From: Lethocerus indicus
Lineage: Eukaryota; Arthropoda; Insecta; Hemiptera; Belostomatidae
Direction of reading: 5' to 3'
Length of the DNA: 64,000 nt
Assembly (NCBI GenBank): GCA_019843655.1
Contig: JACDQD010000011.1
Span: 10,954,604-11,018,603 of the forward strand
Shown: piece after piece, positions 52,357 through 62,682 of the stretch
How positions within the stretch are numbered: position 1 is the stretch's first letter
How the letters are laid out: the number at the start of each line of letters is the position of its first letter
The notes under the pieces: generated by a model
Databases searched by the model: none
What the model was told of the DNA's origin: nothing
What the model saw: only the letters and a program-made list of their open reading frames with translations
Made by a program: the position numbers and the translations under genes

Positions 52357-52417
<61 letters not shown>
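52357..52417 (+). repeat. (CT)30 microsatellite, second array
   Basis: Sixty-one nucleotides of perfect CT, the same length and strand as the array at 32919. Alternating Leu-Ser and Arg-Glu open frames across it on both strands are artefacts. The 400 bp before it also hold a GA tract, a CT tract and C11. Confidence 0.97.
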
Positions 52418-52421
<4 letters not shown>

Positions 52422-55400
52422 CACCTTCGGCACGAGTTATCGCCAGATAAGCCGGTGGTTCCATCGGCCTTTCATAGTTGAACGCCGTCAATCTAAGGCC
52501 GGTTCCATTTTGTTTCGGATTGGTATTCTATAGAAGAATTTACGATCCAAGAAAACCTATTGTAAAATATTTATAGGACGGTTTGCGAATGCGGAATATT
52601 TTTGGCAGTTTGATGTAAGATTTCTCGATAGATAATATAATCAATGGGCAACTTGGTTGTTTCAAGCCGAGTTTTCCTTCTGTCGCAAATTTCGGTACAG
52701 CAAAGTAACAGTTATAAATGAGAATTTATAAATTATTCATCCCATATAACTTGATGTTATAGTAATGAATCTAGCTGTCACAATTTTGGCCGTATAGAGC
52801 GTGGAGATGACGAAGTTATCGGCGTACGATGTTAAGCGGACGATGATTAACAATCGCCGACGACAAGATTGTGCACTTAACCGTTTCCCTTCGATGCGGG
52901 TCCCGCCGTGGAACATAATTCAGTTTCACGGCCTTACATAATATTATATTATATTTATACCGTGAAGTGTCCCGGGAAAGTGTTCCGCTCCGGGGGTGGA
53001 CCTTGGACACGGGTCCTCTTTATCGTTGTAATTTTAATTTATAATCTTGGTTGTGTGAGACAGGAATGTACCCGTGCTTGCTCCAGAAGTGGATGGAGAA
53101 CCGTGTGTCGTATACGCATGCCGATAGCGATCGTCCTTGATATGATGCCCGGTCGCCGCCGCCGAATTAAAACGAGAGGGAACCGGCTCGGTATTTATTA
53201 ACGCCTCTAATTACGGGTCCGGGGGGGCCTCCTTCTCTTCGGGTATATCTGGGGCCCAGGATCAAAATTTACTTTACATATTTATCGGTGCCCCGATATC
53301 AATACCTGTCCCGCCTATTTATGCCGATTACTTACTAATTTAAAGGCGTACTCGCATCGGAAACGAAATCAAATTGAATGTATCTTGGCCGGGGCTTATT
53401 AATAAGAGTTGATTGATGCAAATTCTGTCCGAGCTCGACCTTAGCTTTCTTATTTTTATTATTTATTGGTCGTCGACCCTCATACTATCGTTTATTATCT
53501 TTGTTAATTCGGAGGTTATTTACAGAAATGTGTGATTATTTATGGATTTTAAATTGACTATATTCTTTGTAATCTGCTCTCAGGATTGAGGACAAATTTT
53601 TAATTAATATTTCATCGCTAGTGTAATTTTCTATCTACTCTTGACTATTGGTCTTGTTGAGAACAGTTTCGGATTTTTCCCTTTGTCACTAAAACTTTTC
53701 CCTTTTATAAATTTTTTTTAATCCTGCTCAGTGAAATAAATTCTGATTAAATCTGTTAGATAAGTATAATATTATTAAATAAAGCCAGTTTATAATATTG
53801 ACTCTAATAAACATGTCAGGGTAGAGAAAAGCCGGGTGTTTATCAACCTGTTTGTAATACACTTATTTACTGTCGACGACGAAAAGATAGCCCATGACCT
53901 GGAGACAGTTGACAATTGACCTTAAGCCTAATGTACGGTATAAGCACATGACCTATCAAATTTCGGATAGGCCCTATATATAGGTAAATAAATAAGTAAA
54001 TATATGTATATAATAATAATAATGAGAGTCTCCCGGGTCTAGAAAACGGGCGGGCGAGGGCAAAGCAATGGTCCTTGCCTCTGTGAAATATTACCGGCCG
54101 AGTCACGGAGGTGACTCTTCCACCAGTTTCGTGATCGACCGTTTTTATCCTCCTTTTATTTATTCTTTTCTTACCGACTTTATGCCCGCCAAGTCCCATC
54201 GAGTAGACAATTGAGAAGTACCTGAAGTAGTACCTTGAATGTATCATCTTCCGTACAGCCGAATGACATGTCATAGTGTTCTTTTAAATATCCCTGAAAT
54301 TATTTCGAATTTCCAATAGTTTATCTTCCATTTCAGAATCGATTAATTAAAAACGTATCCCCGAGGGTGTAGTTGTTTGCATTTTGATTCCAGCGAAACT
54401 ATGTTTGCAGCGGATATTAAATAAGCGTGACATTTCTTATCGGTTACACGGTTGAGGAACGGTTTTCTTAATAATTTGTACAAATATTGTTCATTTTCTG
54501 AAGGATTATTGAATGTTTATCCGCAGTGTGTGGACATATAGCTAATACTAATATTGGGACGGGAAAATTAAAATAGGGCGCAAGAAGTAGAGTCCGCAGT
54601 ATTCAGATACACGTCCCGAAAATTATAGCCGTACAAGACGAGCCGGTCGCCGGAGACGAATGGGCGCGATAAAAACCGGACGGGCGTTGTTCGGAAAGGC
54701 CACGGACTAGTTTGTGTGTTGTGGGTGTCAATGCCGACGCCGGTGGATATGGGGCCTGTCGGCGGAGAAATATCGCCCGAGGAGGAGGGGCCGTGTAGAA
54801 GGGACCCGGCCCTACGGCCCCGTCCCGTATGCCCCATTTTAAGTCCGAGCTGTTCCTGTTGGACGATTCCGACAATCTGGCCGAACTAATAAAACAAGAA
54901 AAAATAATAACCCAATTACTGTGGCGGGGGTGGTTCAGTTAGGGGCGTAGTATTCTCGATGCGACTCTATACACTGGGCGTTTTATTAATTTCGGATAAA
55001 AGACTAATCCCAAGTTTAAATGGAGCTTAATACATGAGAATCATATGGTCAGCATTGACACTGTATTGTAGTCCTACCGTGGAATAGATCTTTAACTTGA
55101 TTGACTGTCTCATTAGAGATTATATTGCTCGGTCGCGACTTTAATACGAGAGGGATATTAAAGTGTCCCGTCGTTTACTCGCACGGAGATTATAATTCAT
55201 GAGGGGAGCCGATAGATAATTAACGAATCGGAGAACCGGTGGCAGTTTTCCATAAACAGCCGGGCATAAGGGGACCGTCAAAAGCTATAATTGTGTGAGG
55301 GCACGGAGGCTATTAAACATTTAGGGTGTCCACCCGGTTTATTGTCGCGATGGGAATGGAATGGCCGGGCGTGTCGGGGGGAGGGGGGCTACAATAAAGA

Positions 55401-55437
55401 TTTCACAGTGCATTAGTAGTTATCTTGTATCGGGGCC
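52418..55437. other. Non-coding stretch, no gene seen
   Basis: GC-rich patches at about 52800-53300, 54000-54200 and 54560-54900 alternate with AT-rich DNA. The patch at 54560-54900 has two overlapping minus-strand frames of about 90 codons, a composition effect. A 12-bp palindrome (CCTATATATAGG) lies at 53972-53983 and a CGATGATTA word at 52841. No gene or RNA is supported. Confidence 0.55.
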
Positions 55438-55455
55438 GGACAATGTACATTGTCC
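55438..55455. promoter_or_regulatory. 18-bp perfect palindrome with facing SOX-type sites
   Basis: GGACAATGTACATTGTCC is its own reverse complement. It contains ACAATG and CATTGT facing each other with a 2-bp spacer. SOX proteins bind ACAAT/ATTGT cores, and SoxE factors are known to dimerise on inverted pairs, usually with 3-5 bp between half-sites. The match is suggestive but the spacer is short. About 0.25 perfect palindromes of this size are expected in the window. Confidence 0.4.
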
Positions 55456-55852
55456 TAGGCAGGGGGCGATATATCACGATGCCAATTGCTGCCAGTGTCA
55501 TATTGCCTATACCAGTTGTGAATTGTTCGGGTGAGCGGGGCCTGGGCTCTAGGCTACCCCGGTAGGTACCCCCACGCCGTCCTATATGGACACTCCCGCT
55601 AGTTGCATATCGTATATTCCACCGGCTATCTCCCTCCTGGTTTATGTTCCGATTTCAGAAGGGGGATCGCGACTCCTCCCAGGCGTGGGCGACTCTAAGG
55701 AAGCCCTTACCTATCTTATTCTATCAATACCGAAAGTACTTTGTTTTTGTACCTCGTGTACCTTTTCAGTTGTATTTATTCCAACAAAAGATCAGCGATA
55801 TTTATGTTGTGTTTTTCATTTCTGTAAATTTCTAGTGGGTATAATTGAGTTA

Positions 55853-55918
55853 TTATTATTGAGAATTACTAAAAATAGAGAGTACAGTAGCTCTCTATTT
55901 TTAATCCCTTGATAATAA
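55853..55918 (+). repeat. Strong hairpin with 13-bp perfect stem
   Basis: TAAAAATAGAGAG (55870-55882) and CTCTCTATTTTTA (55891-55903) are exact reverse complements around an 8-nt loop. Beyond an internal loop (9 nt by 7 nt), TTATTATT (55853-55860) can pair with GATAATAA (55911-55918), one pair being G-U. The whole fold spans 66 nt, near the size of an animal pre-microRNA. No known microRNA sequence was recognised in either arm, and the AT-rich stem and large internal loop argue against a typical precursor. It may instead be a snap-back remnant of a small mobile element. Confidence 0.6.
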
Positions 55919-55993
55919 ATTCGACTATTGGATCCATTTCGTTTACGCACCACTCTAACCAGCTATGTATCTACCATAAAGAGTTTTTATTTC

Positions 55994-55995
<2 letters not shown>

Positions 55996-56052
<57 letters not shown>
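55996..56052. repeat. (TA)28 microsatellite
   Basis: Fifty-seven nucleotides of perfect alternating TA, about 80 bp after the 13-bp hairpin. Cruciform-prone and length-unstable. Confidence 0.95.
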
Positions 56053-56054
<2 letters not shown>

Positions 56055-58222
56055 GCTTTCCTAACAATTTGCCGATCGTTTGTTTAGGCGTGTCCGTTGT
56101 TTTGTAAGTTAGCGGTAAGTTAATTAAAATGATGATAATTAATGTAGGCCGTGATGTGAAAATTAGACCCGGGGCCGTAAAGAATTCGCGGGGCGCGCCG
56201 AAAATAGAGTGTGGGCCCCCCCGGGGTGCGTTACATAAAGAACAACACCCGAAGGTTTCACAGCCAGGCGTCGGTCCCGCTCATTAATCTTTTATAAGTG
56301 TTTTGGCTCCTCTCGTTGCCCAGTTAATCATGCGCATTATTTATTGCGCGTTTCACTCATATCGAGTCCGCTCCGGGAGCCGGCCGCCGCCCCGATCTTT
56401 ACTCCAATTATGTCACTGCCGGTAGGCCTTTCGTTATTATTATTTAACGCGCCCGCGCTCGGTCCCGTCCGTTTATTTTCCTTATAGATTTTTGATTAAA
56501 GGTTTTTGAACTGGGACGTTAATTTGGGAATTATTGCTCGCGTTTGTTGCGATACCATCGGTTAATAAGTTTCTTGTTCCAATTTTTATAATCATATAAT
56601 TTCTATATTCAGTATTTCATTATGAATTATCAGGACGATGATAGTGTTAATTTTTAAACATGTGTTTCGGTATATAACAACTCTTATAACTGCATGCGAT
56701 AATATATCACTAAAAAAAGGAAAATTGCTAACAATGACTGAAAGAGATAAAGGTAAATTTTTCAGTGATGATATTCCGAATCCTGGTGGGACCCCTCCCC
56801 ATCAAATATCTTAAACTAATTATATTTTGCACGATTACTACGGATTAATGAATTTGCACACCTAAATTAGATTATCTCCATTCCAAAAAAATATATTTAT
56901 ACTAAGATATTCCTAAATTTTTTAACGTGGTTCTATATATGTGTACGCCCTGCAAGTATTTCCCCCGCCGACACTGCATTCGTTGGTCCGGTTTGAACGT
57001 ACGAGCGGCCGTCAGATAAATAGGGGATATTAGCCGGAGTGGACGCGTTATTTGCAGTTGTAGCCGGCGCGCTCGGGGACCCTGTGTCTTGTCACCCTTT
57101 ACCTCTGTAACCGACCACAATGAGATAAAGGAGGACGGAGGCGGGGGAGGGGCCGGGGCCTGAGCCGGGCCCCTTGTATTCAAATAACAGATGATATCTA
57201 AGTGGCGTCCATCCGAGGCCTCCCTCTATCAGATTCGGTGGAAGCTTTTAAGTTCACCGCGCCCCTCATTGTCGCGCCTACTGAGGCTCTCCGTTCGCCG
57301 TTGTTTCCAGAGCTGATGAATCGACATTTAAAATTTAGTACAGTTCTCTTCGTTAAGTACAATGAAAAATGAGATGGATCATTATTAAAAACATATTTTT
57401 ATTCCCGAATTCATATTTCAGTTTGGAGAAATCCTGTTCTCAATACCATACTATTAGTGAATAAAATGTTTAATTTTTAGAACTTAATCGGGAATATGTT
57501 TAAAATGAAACTGCGTTGTTACACAGGGAGGCACCACAGGATGTAGTGCCACAGGACGGTCGGCAGTAAACCTACTTACTATAGGGAGGAGGCCCATTAA
57601 TTAGAATCAATGCAAGACTGTTTAAAACGCCCTGCTGTATACCGGGAAAGTTCGTGCAAGTTCCCAGATGTTAGTTAAGTCCCATTGTAAAGCCGGTCCG
57701 TGTGGCCGCCGGGAGTCCGGGAGCGGGACGGGAAAAGCCCGGTTTGATGAACAGCAACCGGGAGGAGTCCCCCGGCATGTTGTCTCCAGTCCGATTCCAG
57801 TTAAACTTACAGTTGCGAACGGTGATCACTTAATACCCGGGATGAGAGTGAAAATAGATCGCCTGCCGGAAGGGACGATCTCTCAACGTCACGCTGTGAA
57901 GTATCTACACGATATAATGCCCGCGATTATGGGAGGAAAGAAAATTTATTCTAGGATAAATAAATAAACTTCGTCTATTTGTCCACTGACATTGCACTTT
58001 AGAAACATTTCTAGAGATCGTTAAACAGTTTTCTTTATTTGCTACTGAAAGAAAGAGGATGTTTGAATGTGTTGATTGAAGAGTTGTATAATTTTTGTGT
58101 TGCCAGGCGACATGAAAAACACCTTCTAATGTCATGTATTTTTGTATTATGGTTCTGCGTGATTAACGTATACTAATAAATAAAAACTGTTACACAAATT
58201 TGTTTTTTGTTTATAAAATATT
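56053..58222. other. Non-coding stretch, no gene seen
   Basis: GC-rich patches at 56150-56470, 56930-57330 and 57660-57960 separate AT-rich DNA. A G-rich run at 57143-57169 has four G runs but one loop of 8 nt, just outside the canonical quadruplex rule. The frame 57668-57967 (99 codons) has no recognisable domain. No other structure was seen before the second ratchet-like site. Confidence 0.5.
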
Positions 58223-58317
58223 CTAATAACTAATAACTGTACAAGAACTAATAATGTTTTCTAATTGTTTCAGGTAAGAAGACTTAAGCTATTCAATTTC
58301 CGCTGTACTTTGTGAGT
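58223..58317 (+). other. Candidate recursive splice site (ratchet point) B with 38-nt RS-exon
   Basis: Four CTAAT motifs lie at 58223, 58230, 58248 and 58261. The third puts its branch A (58251) 22 nt before the acceptor AG at 58272-58273 (TTGTTTCAG). A donor-like GTAAGA starts at 58274 with no gap. A second donor, GTGAGT, begins at 58312 and would bound a 38-nt RS-exon (58274-58311). Order, spacing and donor sequences repeat those of the site at 19830-19901. The pyrimidine tract is weaker than at that site. The splice role is inferred, not shown. Confidence 0.4.
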
Positions 58318-60617
58318 ATTGACTGTTCCATATTTTTCACTTAGCTTCTAAGTTACACTAATACGAGCGTAGATAAATTACGATATTAGATATTCTTTTC
58401 ATTAAAATTCCGAGTTAATGAGCCGAATTATATTAGAATTTATGTGGCCTGGATTATTAAAGCGAGACGGGAAGCCGTTTTTTTCCGGCCGACTGTATGT
58501 TCCCTTTGTATCAGCGTCAGGCCGGGTTTTAATGTCGTATTCTGGCTTTCTGTCCGAATAGTCGACGTTCCGCTGCCGACAGCCTCATACGTCGGATTAT
58601 TGCTTTCGGGGGGGGTTTCATCATTTCTTTTTTATTTCCCGCCCGCCCCCCTCCGCTGCCGTTTCCTCTTCTGAGTTGGCCGCGCCAGACGGTCCGATAC
58701 CTGTGTTCCTTTTCGGAGACAGGGCGTGTCGAATATTGCGCATTCGTCTCAGACGCTGGGGGATATACACCAGGTGTCCGCCCATGTCTCCAACCGCCTG
58801 TTTTAATCGAACACATTTTAAATAGATAGACATACGGCGATGAACGTTAATTTCAAAATTTCTACCAGGGTACAAGAGCACCCCTTCAGTAACTGAGTGT
58901 GCAATGAATTTACGGATATTTATTTTTAGGTTTTCAGTGATAAACAATCCTCACCAAAACATACTGAATATATTCCACTGTGCTGATTTTTCTGGGTTAA
59001 ATTTCGTACGAAAAGTCATAGGATACATTTCGATATTTGTTATGATTTGTTTGTCAATGAACAGCGGTGTAAAGCAGTGGAGCGACTGTTGGGTTATTTA
59101 TTTCCACCGTCTACAGCACGAACCAACTGTCGAATTCTTGGCTTCTTCCCGGGAGTCAAGAAAGGAAACTTATGACAATAGTTCCTAATTCCTAACGGTA
59201 GCTTCGGGACGGTCTTGAGGCTTTGGACTTCTAATTGAGAGCCGGCAGGGAAGGGAGAGAGGAGCTTTGCATTTACTTAGGGGGGAGCTAGCGCGGATTC
59301 CGACCGGTTAACGGTATCGAAGAGCGGCCGCGGTGGAAGTGTGCCTTCCACCTGCGTTCTTTTAGACTCCTCTGACTCTCACTCTCAATGAACTCTCGCT
59401 TCCAGTAGTCAACTCGAGAAAATAACATTTTAAAGTCTTTCCAACCAAACAGCATTTCGAACGTATCCAAATTTTACAATTCTACTATCATAGTGTTCTA
59501 GTCCTAGTTTTTTAATTATTTGATTTTCATAACTGTAGCATTTTCATTTTTTGCATAAACCGTTTCCACTCACCGATTTGGTGGTACGTTTTTGACTTCT
59601 GCTCATATTCAGTAGCATTCCATCAAGTACGTAAAATTTAGGCACACGTGGACTTGTTTGGTAAGGTATTGAAATCAGTAACGAACTATACTCGATTATT
59701 CCGGTAGACCTTAAGAGCGGTACTTAATATGAACAGGTTAAGCACGGTTGAATTTACAGCTAGGCTGAAATGGCGGTATTTCAGTTCTCTCTTAACTACA
59801 AGAGAAGACCCGGTCTGTGCTAATACTCGTGAGAACGGTGGTAGTATTTAAACGCGCATTGAGCCATTATTTACAGTCCATAAGTAGTCTGGGAACGTTG
59901 GCTATTGTTTTGAAAACAACGGGCAAAAAGAGTGAATTCGCTTTGTACAAGACCCGAGAGATTAATTGAGACGGCCTCTGAAAAACGAGGCACATTTATC
60001 GCGTACAAGCGCTTAGTGATTCCCGTAGTGCCGGTCGGGAGAATTGGGTTTTGCGAGACCGGTTTTTTCAACTCTAGACAGCTGTTCACGAAATGTAGTC
60101 CTTGGTTGTATATTTGGTGTTGATTGATAGTAAATAGTAGGCAGTATCGGTTCGCCACTTTTCTATTATTATAAAAATGTCCTTATTGTTGTTCATAAAG
60201 TAAAATAAATGTTTCAAAACCTACTTAGAGTATAGTCTAAGTTGTAAATTTTTTTGTGCAAATCACAATTAGGATTGGCTAGGCGAAGCTTCTCTAATGT
60301 TAAAAGGATCAATTGATACTAAGATGGTTAAAAGAAATAGATCAGTATTTTGAAACCTCGCAGGAGAAATTGCAAAAATTTGCTATACCTGTAAATTGGT
60401 TAAACTAGGCCGGAATCAACAAATTTTGAAGGCAATGAAGTGAGAAAAAAGTGAACCTAATGAGAAACTAATTATAAAATTAGTATTAGTGGTTCAATAA
60501 AGATAAAGAACGGGGACAATCTTTAAGATTGAGAAAAAACGGAGCGTCTCCGCCAAAGGTGGTTGGGGCCCAGATAACAGAGAGTGGAGCTGCCGGAAAG
60601 GGAAGGTGGGACCTGAC
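58318..60617. other. Non-coding stretch, no gene seen
   Basis: A GC-rich patch at 58480-58800 carries overlapping minus-strand frames (95 and 108 codons) with low-complexity Gly/Arg content and no domain. A hairpin lies at 59332. The rest is AT-rich and featureless. Confidence 0.5.
59332..59352. repeat. Hairpin, 8-bp perfect stem
   Basis: GGTGGAAG (59332-59339) and CTTCCACC (59345-59352) are exact reverse complements around a 5-nt loop. It directly follows a GCGGCCGCGG stretch. No role can be assigned. Confidence 0.6.
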
Positions 60618-60638
60618 GGGCCACATGTGGCCCACGTG
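60618..60638. promoter_or_regulatory. 16-bp palindrome with two E-boxes
   Basis: GGGCCACATGTGGCCC (60618-60633) is a perfect palindrome centred on the E-box CACATGTG. A canonical CACGTG E-box overlaps its end at 60633-60638. Paired E-boxes are bound by bHLH dimers such as Myc/Max-type or CLOCK/CYCLE-type proteins. About one 16-bp palindrome is expected in 64 kb, so the paired E-boxes rather than the length make it notable. Confidence 0.4.
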
Positions 60639-62660
60639 CCGGGCCTCAAGCCGCCGCCAGACATCTGCAGAGGATACACGTGGATACGGCAGGCCGAAAA
60701 TCTGGAAAGTTGACACAAAAACCGGAGAGATCCGGCCCCGACAACTGCTCCCCGGTTCCGTCGGAGGTTGAGCTTTATTAATTGATGGTTGTTTGGAATT
60801 TTTGCCCCGAACAGTTCGTCTTACCTAAAGGAGGAAGCTATATGTTCGTTTTTTATGAGGTGATTCCCGCGAAAATCAGAGAATGTGCGTCGTCTCCGAC
60901 GGACCCGAGTTTGTTGTTGCCAACGCGTGGAATATTATCATTTTATTCATTATGAATTTTTCATCCCATCTAGAACAGGAGCACATTCCACGGCCCAAAG
61001 TCCTACTCTCCAAATATGGAAATATGCGGTGATGATGGATACGAGGGGGTGAAACGATTAAGATAGATACCTAGTAATGTAATCTAACCCCAGTTATATA
61101 AGTAAATAGTACCATCGTCGTTAATCCGTTAGTTCCTCCGATGAAACACACTGTCAGCATTACGATGTTAATAGTGACAGTAACAGCGGTTAGTAATTAA
61201 CAGAATGAAAAAGTCTACATCCGTCCAAACGATTCCCCTTCTAGTAGACACCATATCGACAGTTTTATATACATAAGTTAGTGCATATAACAACATGCAA
61301 AGCATAGAAGTTACACGGAAAGACGTTCTGGTTAGTAGCTAATTATTATCGTACCGCATTCCTCTATTCTACTCTCCGAATTCGGAACCCCGGCGTGTAG
61401 ATTTTTGTTGCCCAAGGCATTTATTTCTCGCCTAAGATGAAGTCATAGAACGACATATTGCGGAAGATAGTGAGAAGGAATCTAAAATATTCGAAGAGTG
61501 AGTCGTAAACATATATTTAATCGCCGAGTGTTTGGGAAAAAATATTATTTGAAATATACATCGTGTCCATTACCTTAAACAGGTTCATATTATTGTAAAT
61601 GTGGCGAAATATATGTTCGTTTACTAATTTTTTATAATATTAATGAAACAGATTTATTTATCTTAAATAAATGATTCCCGATTTTCTGGTTAGAGTTAAT
61701 GTATCAATAAAAAAAATGTTGATAAATCGGTATAACTTAAAAGTCGATAATTCAGAAGTAGAATTAAGCCTGGAGTGCGGAGTAGACAAATTAAACTTAA
61801 CAAATATAGTTACTTCACTAAATGTAACATTTTTTCCTCATATTTACCCTCATATTGTACTTCGCCTGGCAGGTAGATAACCTCTTCGCTAGTACGCGAT
61901 ACTGTATTCGGATCCAGATTGAACTCTTGCTTATACCCCGTCCAAAATTGGATTTTTCTCCTTTAAGATTGTTCTTCTAGAAATATTTTTTCTCATCAGA
62001 AAATTGGAATTGGACCGTAGCACCGCAAAACCTGTCCCCATTCAAAATCTAAGTCTATCTACTTCTTCTGTAGCGGCGAAGGATATAGAGAGAGAGTGTA
62101 AGAGAAAGAGTGTGGTATGTTAACAAGGTAGGTCGGCTGCCGTTGGGGAGTGAAGGAGATGCAGCGTGGGGCGCGATGAGCGAGGAGTGAGGAGCGAGGA
62201 GGGAGGAGGGAGAACCAGCCCAATAAATGGGTGGCTATGGAGGGGCCCTCCTAACCTGTAATTCCGGCTCTCTCTTAACATCACTGGCCGGCTCCCACTC
62301 CTCTTTCACCTCGCACACCGACCCTTCCTTTGTTTTAGACCGTGTCTCCCGCTAGGGTCCAAGAACCGTCCTAGGGCCGAATTATTTGCTTCGATAACAC
62401 CTCCTAGCGTTATACCTTCGTCAAAGGACTACTTAAACCTGCCTTCCATCGCTTATTAGGATTGTTCCTTCCGTTTCGTGCGTTTATTTGCACCGCTTTA
62501 GGCCACGCCAACGAAGAATAGCCATTGACTCACTTTAGATATATTATACAGGTTGTAAATGGAACAGAATAAAAACCAAGAGTGATCCGCATAAAAATAA
62601 CCGGGTTTCAGGAAGAACTGGGGCGGGTTATATCAATTAACTCGAATTAGCCTAATGCTT
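60639..62660. other. Non-coding stretch, no gene seen
   Basis: AT-rich from about 60780 to 62050, then a purine-rich, GC-richer patch (62060-62400) containing a 7-nt tandem repeat. Open frames are below 70 codons. Nothing else is supported. Confidence 0.55.
62181..62208 (+). repeat. Heptanucleotide purine repeat (NGAGGAG)4
   Basis: Four successive 7-nt units, CGAGGAG, TGAGGAG, CGAGGAG and GGAGGAG, preceded by a degenerate CGATGAG. It lies in a GA-rich region that also has GAGAGAGA at about 62087-62096. Confidence 0.75.
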
Positions 62661-62682
62661 CAGAGCATTACGTAATGCTCTG
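62661..62682. promoter_or_regulatory. 22-bp perfect palindrome with bZIP-type centre
   Basis: CAGAGCATTAC (62661-62671) is followed immediately by its exact reverse complement GTAATGCTCTG (62672-62682). The expected number of 22-bp palindromes in 64 kb is about 0.015. The centre ATTACGTAAT fits the PAR-bZIP consensus RTTAYGTAAY bound by Vrille, Pdp1, HLF and TEF. A third AATGCT word just upstream (62653-62658) can pair with the left arm, so two alternative folds exist. The palindrome is certain; factor binding is inferred. Confidence 0.5.

Noticed and set aside
52037..52533. Open frames of up to 137 codons on both strands across the CT array
   Set aside because: They are held open by the (CT)30 repeat, which reads as Leu-Ser or Arg-Glu alternation without stops.
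54568..54875. Two overlapping minus-strand frames of about 90 codons
   Set aside because: The same GC-patch effect. Translations are Pro/Ser/Arg-rich low-complexity sequence.
57143..57169. Four G runs resembling a quadruplex
   Set aside because: One loop is 8 nt, outside the standard 1-7 rule, so only a relaxed match.
57310..57335. Hammerhead-ribozyme-like CTGATGA
   Set aside because: The GAAA core and the three helices are missing.
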